A stretch of DNA of 64,000 nt from Anaerocolumna sp. MB42-C2 (GCF_030913705.1 NZ_CP133190.1:2232001-2296000), one strand, 5' to 3'. Positions 36,024 through 45,362 are shown, counted from the first letter of the stretch. Numbers and translations are program-made. The notes: a model not told the origin generated them from the sequence alone.

Positions 36024-36098
36024 GCGTCATGTGCATCCTGCCCGGTAGGGCTTTTTATTGTATAGGGAAGTTCGGAGAACTTACCTATACAATAAAAA
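36024..36098. repeat. palindromic AAGTTC repeat at the T-box terminator
   Basis: Palindrome 36052-36098 with arms TTTTTATTGTATAGG / CCTATACAATAAAAA and core AAGTTCGGAGAACTT. It has a side block GCGTCATGTGCATCC plus GGGCTTTTT shared with the copy at 44570-44640. Its A-rich end coincides with the T-tract of the T-box terminator, so it lies inside the cysE leader. Confidence 0.85.
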
Positions 36099-36102
36099 AC
36101 TC

Positions 36103-36345
36103 CGTCTCTTACAGGTAAGAGACGAAGTTTATCCGTGGTTCCACTCTATTTTGCATCAGGTTTTAATTACCTTATACAGTCTTATGTCAGATAACGGCTG
36201 TGTCCGGATTAAGCTAAGCTATACCTGCCTCACCTAATCAGCTCCCAAATGCACTTCGTTTATATTCTGGCAAAGAATGCTTTCAGCCGGTGACATTCCA
36301 TCTCTGCTGCCTTACCTATAAACTACTTTTTTGTTCAACGCTTTT
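36103..36345 (-). promoter_or_regulatory. T-box leader of the cysE-cysS operon
   Basis: tRNA-sensing riboswitch. On the minus strand the T-box core AGTGGAACCACGG (36145-36133) is followed by a terminator with 9-bp stem CGTCTCTTA/TAAGAGACG (36103-36124) and a T run. Upstream, a purine-rich loop GAAGTGCATTTGGG places a candidate specifier TGC (Cys) at 36253-36251, which fits the operon. Uncharged tRNA-Cys would prevent termination and raise cysE-cysS-mrnC-rlmB expression. The 5' end is approximate. Confidence 0.88.
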
Positions 36346-36489
36346 CTTATATTTATTTATAATACTGTATCTATTCTATGCAAAAATCAACAAAATGTCA
36401 ACCTTTGAGTAAAGTATTTTCCAACCGTTAATTCAAACATATTATAATTTTGCCTCGCTGTGAAACTGTTTTCAAACATCTTAATACTC

Positions 36490-37692
36490 TTACACAACCT
36501 CATTGATAAAAACATCTTTATAATTGTCAATCTTCTTTAATTTATCTAAAATCTCTAAAGGTTTTCCGTTAATATTTAGTTTAGCAATCTCATTTTCTCT
36601 CATTCTTCCAAAAAACAGTTTTGTTAAGTCCGCTATATCCGCCGTAATCTCCGGCTCTTGATCGGTTAAACTGGCAATACAACCCAGAGGTGAAAATTGC
36701 AGCTGATACGTACCGTTATTATCTGTTATAATGGAATCTTCAACTTTCATATATACAGTAGTTTCTTCTTTTGCTGTGATGCTTTTAATAAAGTTACTCC
36801 AATTCACTATTCTTGCCATAATTGTTGGATTGGAATGATGTTCAGAACCAGCTGCTGCATCGCTTTTGCTTATAATTTCGGATGAAAAAGCGTTCATCAC
36901 TATCTCTTCGTAATTTTTCCCGCAGATACATTCGGCTATTCCTATACCGCCATCAGTCATGTATGCAGTATAACCGATTATTTCATCTTCCAACAGGCAG
37001 ACTAAAACATTTCCCTTTCCACTTTCCATCTCATGGATTAAACGTTTGTAATAATAAGGGGAACGTTTTACGTAAATATTGTAATGCTTTGTTAAAAAAC
37101 TATTTGTAAACTCCGTCAGCGCCGAAATCATATCTTCTTCATTACTTTTTACATTAACTATCCGTAATTCGCCTTTTATTGCTTCATGTAAATTCAAGCC
37201 GCTATTTCTTATTTGTGTCGCTTTTAACAATTTATCTCTCCAGCCTTCCTGTTCGTATACAATTCGAAAACCGAAAGGCAGATAAATAGACTCAGCGGCA
37301 GGCATCAAATAAGTAAAAGGCATCTGTTCTTCATACATCTGGTTAAGAGAAGCTTCCAGCAGTAATTTCATTAATCCCTGCCGTCTATCCTCTTTTCTGG
37401 TAGCAACTCCTACAATATAATTTAACGGTGTCGGTTTGCCGTTTACCATAACCAGATAGGGATTAAGATGCAGCATAGCACTTATGCGGTTCTGTTTATA
37501 TGCTGTCAGAATACGGTTATCTTCTGTTTTCCAATCGAAATAAAAATCCGTATATTCTATCGTATCCCCGAAACAATCCTGCCATAAAGAGTAAAGGTCT
37601 TCCCTGATCTCTTCTGCATTTTTCCCTAATGTTTGTATTTCATCTATTGTATTAAATATTGTATATTCTGAATTAACTAATGTATGCTCCAT
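36490..37692 (-). CDS. Eis-like GNAT N-acetyltransferase
   Basis: About 400 residues. The N-terminal GNAT part has the acetyl-CoA loop in YIVGVATRKEDRRQGLMKLL, then a second degenerate GNAT-like part and a C-terminal SCP2-like domain, the layout of Eis-family enzymes. Eis proteins acetylate amines of aminoglycosides or peptides; the substrate here is unknown. The ATG at 37692 (MEHTLVNSEY) has GGGAG upstream and lies 17 bp after the ispF stop; a longer frame overlaps the end of ispF and was not used. Confidence 0.82.
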   Translation of the reverse strand: MEHTLVNSEYTIFNTIDEIQTLGKNAEEIREDLYSLWQDCFGDTIEYTDFYFDWKTEDNRILTAYKQNRISAMLHLNPYLVMVNGKPTPLNYIVGVATRKEDRRQGLMKLLLEASLNQMYEEQMPFTYLMPAAESIYLPFGFRIVYEQEGWRDKLLKATQIRNSGLNLHEAIKGELRIVNVKSNEEDMISALTEFTNSFLTKHYNIYVKRSPYYYKRLIHEMESGKGNVLVCLLEDEIIGYTAYMTDGGIGIAECICGKNYEEIVMNAFSSEIISKSDAAAGSEHHSNPTIMARIVNWSNFIKSITAKEETTVYMKVEDSIITDNNGTYQLQFSPLGCIASLTDQEPEITADIADLTKLFFGRMRENEIAKLNINGKPLEILDKLKKIDNYKDVFINEVV

Positions 37693-37709
37693 GCTATCTC
37701 CCACTGCAA

Positions 37710-38273
37710 TTACTTCTTCGAACAGCCGGTGCAGCCGGAACAACTGTCACAATCTCTGTTGTTGCTAAAGTGATCTGTCCCGTTATCGTATCTGTAGTTA
37801 TCAACTGTAGTAAGCAGACACACCGCATTGGAAGAGATTCCTAAACCTTCTCCGGTAAATCCCAAGCCCTCTTCTGTGGTAGCTTTTATATTGACCTGAT
37901 CTTCTTCTATACCTAGTGAAACAGCTATATTTTTAACCATTACAGGTATGTAAGGTGCCATCTTTGGTTTCTGTGCAATAATAGTTGCATCGATATTTTC
38001 TATTATATAAAACCTCTCTTCCAGAAGTGCCCTGACTTTCTTTAACAACTCTATACTGGAAATTCCCTTATAAGTTTCATCCGTATCCGGAAAATGTTTA
38101 CCGATATCACCCAGAGCTGCCGCCCCCAATAACCCATCCATAATTGCGTGAAGAAGTACATCCGCATCGGAATGACCTAAAAGTCCCTTTTCATATGGTA
38201 TATTAACTCCGCCGATTATTAAATCCCGCCCGCTAACCAGGCGATGCACATCATACCCCGATCCAATTCTCAT
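37710..38273 (-). CDS. ispF: 2-C-methyl-D-erythritol 2,4-cyclodiphosphate synthase with Cys-rich tail
   Basis: MEP-pathway enzyme forming the cyclodiphosphate isoprenoid precursor. [13 protein letters not shown] with the metal-binding Asp/His, [20 protein letters not shown] and [15 protein letters not shown] are family hallmarks. The enzyme core is about 158 residues; here ~28 extra residues end in [17 protein letters not shown] with four closely spaced Cys, which the family does not need. The start at 38273 was chosen over an upstream frame (23 extra residues) because that part is repeat element C. Confidence 0.95.
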   Translation of the reverse strand: MRIGSGYDVHRLVSGRDLIIGGVNIPYEKGLLGHSDADVLLHAIMDGLLGAAALGDIGKHFPDTDETYKGISSIELLKKVRALLEERFYIIENIDATIIAQKPKMAPYIPVMVKNIAVSLGIEEDQVNIKATTEEGLGFTGEGLGISSNAVCLLTTVDNYRYDNGTDHFSNNRDCDSCSGCTGCSKK

Positions 38274-38394
38274 ATTGATACCCAATGCATACCGCAATAT
38301 ATTACGGTACTGCCATAACATTAAATGTGAACAAATCTTCACAGGCTGAAAGAATTACTGTATGGCATCCTTTCATTAATATTTTCTTTCAACC
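38271..38394 (-). repeat. intercistronic structured leader element, copy C
   Basis: Precedes ispF. Outer stem GGTTGAAAG (38394-38386) / CTTTCAGCC (38352-38344), interleaved stem TGCCATA (38367-38361) / TATGGCA (38317-38311), then a 20-bp near-palindrome TACCG-CAATATATTA-CGGTA (38290-38309, one mismatch) and GCATTGGGTATCAAT before the ATG. The frame from ATGCC at 38368 is 33 codons to a TGA overlapping the ispF ATG, but it has two internal stops. Confidence 0.8.
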
Positions 38395-38520
38395 ACTCTT
38401 TATACGCTTTAAGCAGAAATTTAGAAATGAATAAGTTAAAACTATTATATACTATATTAACTTAAATAATCTAGAAATGAAACAATAATTTTTATCATTT
38501 AAGGGGCAGAAAACTTACCG

Positions 38521-38587
38521 GACACTCCCAGGTAAATTAGTTTTTGATTTCTGCGACAGCCCCAGGTAATTTAGTCCTTGAATCTGC
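38521..38587. repeat. 34-bp imperfect tandem repeat
   Basis: Two adjacent units (38521-38554 and 38555-38587) sharing GACAxxCCCAGGTAAxTTAG then TTGAxTCTGC, about 80% identical, just downstream of the SGNH gene. A partial related stretch (GGGGCAGAAAACTTACCG) precedes them. Confidence 0.75.
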
Positions 38588-38605
38588 AACAAACCCTTAA
38601 GGTTG

Positions 38606-39718
38606 TCATTCTTTTACAATACCATGTTTTAATAGGAACTTGGTCCATATATTGTAATATGCGGCTTTCAGATGAATATTATCAAAGGTATACTCCTTTG
38701 GTATACCACCGGTTTTGTCTGTAATAGCTTCATTTACATCAATATAAAATATATTCTTATTATCCGCCAGTAAGGCAAGATGATCGTTTTTATCTTTAAT
38801 ATTTTTGTTATTAAAAATCGGATCGGAATCAGATTTTTTCTTTGATACATTCATGATAGCTTCTACAAATATAATGGCATCAGGCTGGAGTTTTCGTATT
38901 TTTTCAATTACCGCTTTGTACTCTTTTATAAATATTTTTGTATTACCGGTACCCAGTTCATTAATCCCAAGCATAATATAAATTTTTTTAAATTGTTTCT
39001 TCTCAAGAGCCTTATCAATGGTATATTTTTTATCGTTTACCTCAGCTATTTTCTTATCAAAAATATCATATATCGTAAGACCTACATCTGCAAAATAGGT
39101 AGGATTTTTCCATCCGGAATACTCCGATAACCCTACGGTCCTGGAATCCCCGATAAATAATGCATCGTCAAAATAACTTTCATTTACGGTTTCAAACTGG
39201 CAGGTGTCCTGATCACTGACAGTTTCATTATCCTGAACCGTGTTGGTTTCATCAGGATTAGTTGCATCAGACTTGGTTATATCAGGTTTTGCTGGAGGCC
39301 AAGCTGTTTTCCCCTCAGTTACGGTACTTGACGCTTCCTGGGTATTAGCCTCCTTTATACCGGTCGGAGGTTTATTTCCCTGGGCTCCGTTATTGCCATC
39401 CGCTTCCTCCCGGCTGCTGGAATTCTCCTCCACCGTTTTATCTGTGCCATCCAATGGAGCATATACCGTATCGGTGGAAGTAGAAACCGTTTTAATATTG
39501 GTGTAACCCTTTAGACTCCAGGGGAAAATATCATCTCTCATAGCTTCAAATACGACAGCAAGCTGAGGCGTCTTTAAAAAGTCAATGGGATAGGATACAT
39601 AAATATTGCCTTTCCCAAGGTATCCTATTACTGAAAAAACTAAAGTACTTATGAGTATGGTTAATGTCAGAGGATATTTTTTCGGATTTTTGAATTGCTT
39701 CATATCTTTTTCTTTCAC
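38606..39718 (-). CDS. secreted/membrane SGNH (GDSL) hydrolase
   Basis: 370 residues. N-terminal membrane anchor at about 15-35 (LTLTILISTLVFSVIGYLG), an extracellular Ser/Thr/Glu-rich linker (about 75-165), then an SGNH domain with the catalytic Ser in DALFIGDSRTVGLSEY, GINELG as block III and the Asp/His pair in TFDNIHLKAAYY. Next to an MBOAT gene, it probably transfers or removes acyl groups on a cell-surface polysaccharide. Its start is 8 bp after the MBOAT stop. Confidence 0.85.
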   Translation of the reverse strand: MKEKDMKQFKNPKKYPLTLTILISTLVFSVIGYLGKGNIYVSYPIDFLKTPQLAVVFEAMRDDIFPWSLKGYTNIKTVSTSTDTVYAPLDGTDKTVEENSSSREEADGNNGAQGNKPPTGIKEANTQEASSTVTEGKTAWPPAKPDITKSDATNPDETNTVQDNETVSDQDTCQFETVNESYFDDALFIGDSRTVGLSEYSGWKNPTYFADVGLTIYDIFDKKIAEVNDKKYTIDKALEKKQFKKIYIMLGINELGTGNTKIFIKEYKAVIEKIRKLQPDAIIFVEAIMNVSKKKSDSDPIFNNKNIKDKNDHLALLADNKNIFYIDVNEAITDKTGGIPKEYTFDNIHLKAAYYNIWTKFLLKHGIVKE

Positions 39719-39726
39719 TCCTGCGA

Positions 39727-41130
39727 TTAAAAATTAAAATACATAAAGGGATTGTTCAGACCGTTTGATAAATTGTAAACGGAATACCAGAATACGATAA
39801 TCAGAATTATTGTACAGGGTATGCTGTTATCATGTTTTGCAAACCACCTAAAGCCGTAGGGGAAGCAAAAGAAAATTCCTGCTATCAGCAGCCATTTGAA
39901 CTGATCCAGGTATTTCAAAACATCATATGTATTTACATTAATCCCTGCTGTTATACCAAACATTCTACCAAAATAAACAGCGATATCCTTTAGGTCATTA
40001 ATGGCAAATAACATCCAGGTCATAGGGAGTATAAGAAGGATATAGATTCTTGAGATAACCCTCGAACGGTCAAGTACAGGTTTTAAATATAATTTTTCCA
40101 GAAGTATCAGTAAAAATAGTACCAGTCCCCATAATACATAATTCCAGCTGGCTCCGTGCCATAAGCCGGTAAACAGCCAGACTGCCAATAAATTAAAGAC
40201 CAGCCGCTTCTTCCCTGCTCTATTGCCCCCGAGGGGAATATACACATAATTCTTAAACCACATACCCAGCGTAATATGCCATCGCCGCCAAAATTCCGAA
40301 ACAGATTTAGCCATATATGGATGTGTGAAGTTATTTGGCAGAGTGAAGCCCAGCATTTTTCCTATTCCGATTGCCATTAGGGAATATCCAGAAAAATCAA
40401 AATACAGCTGCAAGCTGTAGCCCACTGCTCCCAACCAGGCAAGGGGTGTGGATATACTTTGAAAACCAATGGTCTGAATATCATTCCACAGGATACCAAG
40501 CCGGTTTGCCAACAGCACCTTAATTCCAAGTCCTATGGTAAACAGTTTTAACCCTTTTTCAAATTTAATTAGATTATAACTCCTGTCCGTAAGCTGTTCC
40601 CTAATTTCGTTATAAGTGGCAATCGGTCCGGATACCAGTTTCGGAAACATAAGCAGGTAAGTACCGAAATTAAAAAGGGATGTGGTTTCTTTAACCTCTC
40701 CCTTATAAACATCAATGACATAAGATACTGCCTGAAATGTATAGAAACTAATACCAAGAGGCAGCACAACCTCCAGGGATGGTATCCCGTTTCCAGGAGA
40801 AAAGAGTTTTAGGATATAATTGATATTATCAATTGTAAAATTAATATATTTAAAGAAAAACAGAATTCCGAAATTGTAAAATAAAGCTAGAAGCAGCCAC
40901 ATTTTTCTCTTCATCGGAACCAGCCTTGCATGCTCCATGTTTTTAACTGCTACGTGATTGATTACAATGGACAGAAAAATTAAAATCAGGGATTTTGTAT
41001 CACCCAATGCATAAAAACATATACTTCCGAGAAAAAGTACCAGATTTCTATATTTTATCGGTATGGTATAATACAAAATAAGAAAAACAGGCAAAAAACG
41101 AAATATAAACTCCAAACTACTAAAGACCAC
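39727..41130 (-). CDS. MBOAT family O-acyltransferase (DltB/AlgI type)
   Basis: About 467 residues with about eleven membrane segments. The MBOAT hallmarks are present: WRRWHITLGMWFKNYVYIPL with the first conserved His and LFTGLWHGASWNYVLWGLV with the second (catalytic) His. It passes acyl groups across the membrane to extracellular acceptors. I used the GTG at 41130 because GGGAGG lies 8 nt upstream; the longer frame (24 residues more) lacks a ribosome site. Pairs with the SGNH gene downstream. Confidence 0.9.
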   Translation of the reverse strand: MVFSSLEFIFRFLPVFLILYYTIPIKYRNLVLFLGSICFYALGDTKSLILIFLSIVINHVAVKNMEHARLVPMKRKMWLLLALFYNFGILFFFKYINFTIDNINYILKLFSPGNGIPSLEVVLPLGISFYTFQAVSYVIDVYKGEVKETTSLFNFGTYLLMFPKLVSGPIATYNEIREQLTDRSYNLIKFEKGLKLFTIGLGIKVLLANRLGILWNDIQTIGFQSISTPLAWLGAVGYSLQLYFDFSGYSLMAIGIGKMLGFTLPNNFTHPYMAKSVSEFWRRWHITLGMWFKNYVYIPLGGNRAGKKRLVFNLLAVWLFTGLWHGASWNYVLWGLVLFLLILLEKLYLKPVLDRSRVISRIYILLILPMTWMLFAINDLKDIAVYFGRMFGITAGINVNTYDVLKYLDQFKWLLIAGIFFCFPYGFRWFAKHDNSIPCTIILIIVFWYSVYNLSNGLNNPFMYFNF

Positions 41131-41306
41131 TGCAATGTCCTCCCTTATGTTAAATCCGATCTTAATAGTATTAAATATTACTACCAGTAAAGAATTATAC
41201 ACTATTATAAAAATAATACCATTACGTAAGCTTTAAATAGTTTTACATTTTAATAAATAACTATTACAAATAAATAACAAGAAACTAGTAAATAAGACAA
41301 CATATG

Positions 41307-41712
41307 CTAATTCTCCGCCATATTTCTGATTTCATCTGCCACCACAGCAAATCCCTTTCCTGCTTCCCCTGCCCTGGCAGCTTCTATTGCTGCATCTAGT
41401 GCAAAAAGGTTGGTCTTAAGATGTGATCTGTAATATAGATTGGGTCAAAATATCGATTTGTTCAACTGCTTTTGACTGTTCGATTGATATTCTCATATCC
41501 TTATCAATTGTTTGATGGATTTCATGTGCCGACTTTTGGGACACCAATGCATTATTTTTCAATTCCTGTGCACGCTTGCTTATTTCTGCTGCAATGTAGG
41601 AGCCATTTTGTGCATTTGCTGCCATTGCTTCTATCGCACTCTCGATTTCTACAGAGGTTGCATTCATTTCTTCAGCTGTTGCGGCTGTTTCTTCCACCCG
41701 TCTTTGATACAT
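41307..41712 (-). pseudogene. remnant of a methyl-accepting chemotaxis protein
   Basis: Part of an MCP signalling domain. Codons from 41712 read ETAATAEEMNATSVEIESAI and end at a stop after SILQITS (41416). A +1/-1 frame change there restores [20 protein letters not shown] ... [11 protein letters not shown] to 41309. The sensor half and the C-terminal end are both absent, so it cannot be functional. It is similar to the intact receptor at 42281-44299. Confidence 0.9.
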
Positions 41713-41845
41713 GCTGTATACAAAAATCCAGAAACAGAACCTTAGAAAAGAACACTCTATAAATATGTCTTATTTTATGTTCATAAATAAAAAACATGCT
41801 GCAAAACCATCTGTAAAAACAGTTTTGCAACACGCCCTATTTCAA

Positions 41846-41919
41846 TAGCGAAGGACGGATTTGAACCGCCGACACCGCGGGTATGAACCGCGTGCTCTAG
41901 CCAACTGAGCTACTTCGCC
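41846..41919 (-). tRNA. tRNA-Met (CAT)
   Basis: 74-nt cloverleaf on the minus strand: acceptor GGCGAAG/CTTCGCT, D arm AGCTCAGTTGGCTAGAGC, anticodon loop TTCATAC (anticodon CAT), T arm GGTTCAAATCC. The paired first base (G1-U72) and A/G-rich features suggest the elongator form. Confidence 0.92.
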
Positions 41920-41970
41920 ATATATTAAAATAACTAATTTTACGAAAACCAGTATTGTTTTTCGTAAAAA

Positions 41971-42043
41971 TGGGACCTATAGGGCTCGAACCTATGACCC
42001 TCTGCTTGTAAGGCAGATGCTCTCCCAGCTGAGCTAAGATCCC
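41971..42043 (-). tRNA. tRNA-Val (TAC)
   Basis: 73-nt cloverleaf on the minus strand: acceptor GGGATCT/AGGTCCC, D arm AGCTCAGCTGGGAGAGC, anticodon loop CTTACAA (anticodon TAC), T arm GGTTCGAGCCC. It lies 51 bp upstream of tRNA-Met and is probably co-transcribed. Confidence 0.93.
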
Positions 42044-42280
42044 ATTATCGTACTGCTTTTCAACAGGTACTTTACTATTATATTTACGAAAGACTAATTT
42101 GTCAAGTACTTTTTAGAAGTTGTTTTAATGTTTTTTAGCGGTTGTTTGATTGAACTATTAATAGAATGGGATCTATATTTTTTCAGCACATATTCAATAC
42201 AAAATATAAATCCACTATCCATAATATTCATTTTTATATTCTATTAAAGTGTTTTTTCTTATAAGGCTATAAAGCCTGTA

Positions 42281-44299
42281 CTAAAGTTTAAATATATTTA
42301 TCTGTTTATCCAGATTTTCTGCCGTAATTGCTAATTCCAAGGCATCTTTACCTACTATTTCACTATTTTCAGTAACCTGCTCCGCATGTTCTAACAGCCC
42401 CTCCGAGGTTGCCAGTATCTCCTGAGCCCCTGCAGACTGTTCCTCGGTAATAGCCGCTACAGAAGAAGCAACCTGATCCACATTTTTTACTTTCTCTATC
42501 ATTGTATTAACCAAATCATTAGTTTCACTGACAGCAGTATAGATTGTATCAAATGTCCCACTGGTAGATTCAACTAATCTGGAGCTTGTGCGAATACTCT
42601 CCACACTTTTTTTTGTCTTATCCGCCGTACTTTCCACTAAATCACTGATATTACGGATCAGTCCGGATATGTTTTGAACTGCTACAGCGCTGGTTTCCGC
42701 CAATTTTCTAATTTCATCTGCTACAACTGCAAATCCTTTTCCCGACTCTCCTGCCCGTGCTGCTTCAATTGCTGCATTTAAGGATAACAGATTCGTTTCG
42801 GAAGCTATTTCCCCGATTAAAGTAATGATATCATTAATTTGCACCGTGGATACCCCTACTTCTTCTACTACTGCTTCTAATGAATTTATTGCGTTTTCAA
42901 CTTGGTTCATTGCTGCATTTACCTGAACCATATCTTTACGGCCTTTTTCAGAAACTAATACGGTTTCCTGCATTTTATGGCTTGCCCGTTGTCCCATGGT
43001 ATCTGCTTCCGATACCACGTGTGCCAGTGTAGTTGCATTTTCTGCCACTTCACTGACAGATTTAGCAAGTTCATCTACCGTAGTATTTAATTCCTCCATG
43101 GAAGAGGATTGAATTTCAGCAGAAGAATGTAAAGTCTCGGATACTTTACTGCTGTTTTCGGCCTGAGTACTTAACTGCCAGGACATATCTCTTACATCCG
43201 TGATAATTCCCCTCATAGTTTCTATGAATTTTTGCATGCTTTTACTCATTACCGCAACTTCATCATTTCCTCTGGTATCAACATTTACCGTAAAATCTCC
43301 TTGTGTAATCTGCTCTATTGTACCTGTAAGTTTTTTAATCGGTTTTATTATAACATGAATTACCCTTTCCATGATTATAGTCAATAAAATGATACAGATT
43401 ATAGCTGCAATGTTAATAATAATCTGCAATTGATCTAAAGCTGCCACAACTTCTTCCTGAGGTATATAGGAAGCTAATACCCAACTGGTGTTATCGATAT
43501 TCTCAAGGTATGCCATATAAGTCTTAGATCCATCTTTTATACGAAATACATCCTTATTATTTTCACTCAGATGTTTAAAAATACCGGACAGCAGAATATT
43601 ATTTTTTTTCTCATCCATTTTCTTAGCAATCAGTTCAGTATCTTTGTGAGCTATAATAGTATTCGTGCTTTTATCGATTAAAAAAACAGTCCCGGTTTTC
43701 ATAAGTTTCATGTCAGAAACCATGGCGGATACATTTTTCAGAAAAATATCCACGGAAGCTACTTTAACGACAGGGCCGCCGGTATGTAATTTAACCGACG
43801 CACTTAATACACTTTCACCGGTATGGGCATCCACATAGGTTGAACCAAATCCAAAAGTTTCACGATTAAGTCCCTCCTTGTACCAATCCCTGTCGGTTAC
43901 CACATAATCGGCCGGCGGTATAAAATCAAACGTATTAATTACTTCACCCTGATCCGTACCTATATATACGCCACTCGGATAACTGTCATTTCTATTCATA
44001 GTTGTAGCTAAATATTTAAGAAGTTCCTCATCTGTAAAGTCCACCTGTTCCAATGTATTCTGAACCTCATTTAGTGATGAGATGATACCCTGCGACCAGG
44101 TTTCAATGCTATTTACATTGGCACCAGACAGAGATTTTATAATTTGGTCACCGTAACTTAGAATAATTCTCTTGGATGACTGAAATGTTATTGCCAATAA
44201 TGCTACAATTGATAGAATACTAATAGGTATTACTACAATGATTAATTTGGTTTTGGTGCTTCTTAACCCACCTTTTTCTTTTGTTTTTTTTCTTTTCAT
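42281..44299 (-). CDS. methyl-accepting chemotaxis protein
   Basis: 672-residue membrane chemoreceptor. Membrane segment 1 at about 17-40, an extracellular dCache-type sensor (about 45-285, with DRDWYKEGL and [16 protein letters not shown], typical of small-molecule dCache domains), membrane segment 2 at about 290-312, HAMP about 313-365, and a long signalling coiled coil whose tip reads [20 protein letters not shown] and [13 protein letters not shown]. The ligand is unknown; dCache receptors often bind amino acids. Single gene. Confidence 0.94.
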   Translation of the reverse strand: MKRKKTKEKGGLRSTKTKLIIVVIPISILSIVALLAITFQSSKRIILSYGDQIIKSLSGANVNSIETWSQGIISSLNEVQNTLEQVDFTDEELLKYLATTMNRNDSYPSGVYIGTDQGEVINTFDFIPPADYVVTDRDWYKEGLNRETFGFGSTYVDAHTGESVLSASVKLHTGGPVVKVASVDIFLKNVSAMVSDMKLMKTGTVFLIDKSTNTIIAHKDTELIAKKMDEKKNNILLSGIFKHLSENNKDVFRIKDGSKTYMAYLENIDNTSWVLASYIPQEEVVAALDQLQIIINIAAIICIILLTIIMERVIHVIIKPIKKLTGTIEQITQGDFTVNVDTRGNDEVAVMSKSMQKFIETMRGIITDVRDMSWQLSTQAENSSKVSETLHSSAEIQSSSMEELNTTVDELAKSVSEVAENATTLAHVVSEADTMGQRASHKMQETVLVSEKGRKDMVQVNAAMNQVENAINSLEAVVEEVGVSTVQINDIITLIGEIASETNLLSLNAAIEAARAGESGKGFAVVADEIRKLAETSAVAVQNISGLIRNISDLVESTADKTKKSVESIRTSSRLVESTSGTFDTIYTAVSETNDLVNTMIEKVKNVDQVASSVAAITEEQSAGAQEILATSEGLLEHAEQVTENSEIVGKDALELAITAENLDKQINIFKL

Positions 44300-44504
44300 A
44301 AATACTCACTTTCCTAAGATGTTTAATAGTATTTGTAAATGTAAAATAGCTAACAGATGCCAAATAGCTAACAGATGACTGGTATTACACCTACAATAAA
44401 GAAACTATTATAATACTATATAGGCACATAGTCCCAGTGTCAATAAATTATTTACCTTATAAAAAACATTTTTTATAAATAAAATAGGTAATATAATACA
44501 AGAA
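44300..44504. other. MCP upstream region
   Basis: About 200 bp, AT-rich, with a short direct repeat (AGCTAACAGATG twice at about 44348 and 44366). It should hold the promoter of the chemoreceptor gene. Confidence 0.4.
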
Positions 44505-44640
44505 AGAGTCTGGCAAGCCAGACTCTAGCGCTGACGCGCTGTCACGACAGTGACATCTTCCTTAAGTGCGTCATGCGCATCCTGCCGGTCGGGCTTTTTG
44601 TTACACAGGAAAGTTCTTCGAACTTCCCTGTGTAACAAAA
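44505..44640. repeat. hairpin array including palindromic AAGTTC repeat
   Basis: Successive small palindromes: AGAGTCTGGC/GCCAGACTCT (44505-44526), AGCG/CGCT, GTCAC/GTGAC, a GCGTCATGCGCATCC + GGGCTTTTT block shared with 36024, and the main palindrome 44594-44640 with arms around GTTACACAGG / CCTGTGTAAC and core AAGTTCTTCGAACTT. The A-rich end meets the T-tract of the cytidine deaminase terminator. Confidence 0.85.
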
Positions 44641-44672
44641 AAGCATATCTCACTATAGTTTGATATGCTTTT
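44639..44672 (-). terminator. cytidine deaminase terminator
   Basis: Stem AAGCATATC / GATATGCTT with A/T extensions; on the minus strand followed by six T residues that run into the palindromic repeat. Confidence 0.8.
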
Positions 44673-44728
44673 CTTGTATATTAATAATATATAAAAAACA
44701 ATTGCAGGATACATAAATTAATCTGTAT

Positions 44729-45253
44729 TTATTCCTGAACCAAATTATCCGGTCCAAATCCCATCGGAATCATATCCTCTAAATTATAGATCCAGTAGTC
44801 CGCTTCTGATTTTGCTAAGATCACAAAAAATTTTTTGGGATTACAAAACTCCATCATAACCTGGCGGCATACTCCACAAGGCGGGCAGTAATCGGTAATG
44901 ATTCCATCTTTACCTCCAACAATTGCTATAGCCTGAAAATCCATTTTTCCCTCACTTACTGCTTTAAAGAATGCAGTTCGTTCTGCACAGTTTGTTGGAG
45001 AATAAGCTGCATTTTCTATATTACATCCGGTATATATTTTTAAATCCTTTGTCAATAACGCAGCACCCACCTTAAACTCAGAGTAAGGAGAATAAGAAAA
45101 CTTAAGACTATGAATAGCTTCCCGGATTAACTGTCTGCATGTATCCTCTTTTAAGCCACATGCCGGCTTATCTCCGCGTATGTTTTGAATTAATTCTCCC
45201 TGCTTCCTGCAAACCAACTCATTTGTTTTAATGTGATTATTCTCAGTATTCAT
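44729..45253 (-). CDS. cdd: cytidine deaminase with N-terminal extension
   Basis: 174-residue enzyme deaminating cytidine and deoxycytidine. The substrate motif FKVGAALLTKDLKIYTGCNI, the Zn/catalytic motif TNCAERTAFF (Cys-Ala-Glu) and the second Zn motif CPPCGVCRQVMMEF are all intact. The tetrameric enzyme is normally ~130 residues; here ~40 extra residues precede it (MNTENNHIKTNELVCRKQ...), with no known domain. A shorter start inside is possible, but the ATG at 45253 has AAAGGAG upstream. Confidence 0.93.
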   Translation of the reverse strand: MNTENNHIKTNELVCRKQGELIQNIRGDKPACGLKEDTCRQLIREAIHSLKFSYSPYSEFKVGAALLTKDLKIYTGCNIENAAYSPTNCAERTAFFKAVSEGKMDFQAIAIVGGKDGIITDYCPPCGVCRQVMMEFCNPKKFFVILAKSEADYWIYNLEDMIPMGFGPDNLVQE

Positions 45254-45362
45254 ACACTTAGGCTCCTTTTCTTTTAAATTGCTTATTTTATAGTATATTA
45301 GATTTTAGACAAATATATTTTATCACAAAATGGAAAAAAATTGAATAGTATAAGTAAATACA

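Noticed and set aside
36052..36098. AAGTTC palindrome as a terminator
   Set aside because: The hairpin has Ts before and As after on both strands, the wrong order for a terminator; the neighbouring hairpins are the terminators.
38274..38342. 23-residue N-terminal extension of IspF
   Set aside because: It is the translated repeat element C; the family starts at MRIGSGYD.
38521..38587. CRISPR-like repeat pair
   Set aside because: Only two imperfect units, directly adjacent without spacers, no cas genes.
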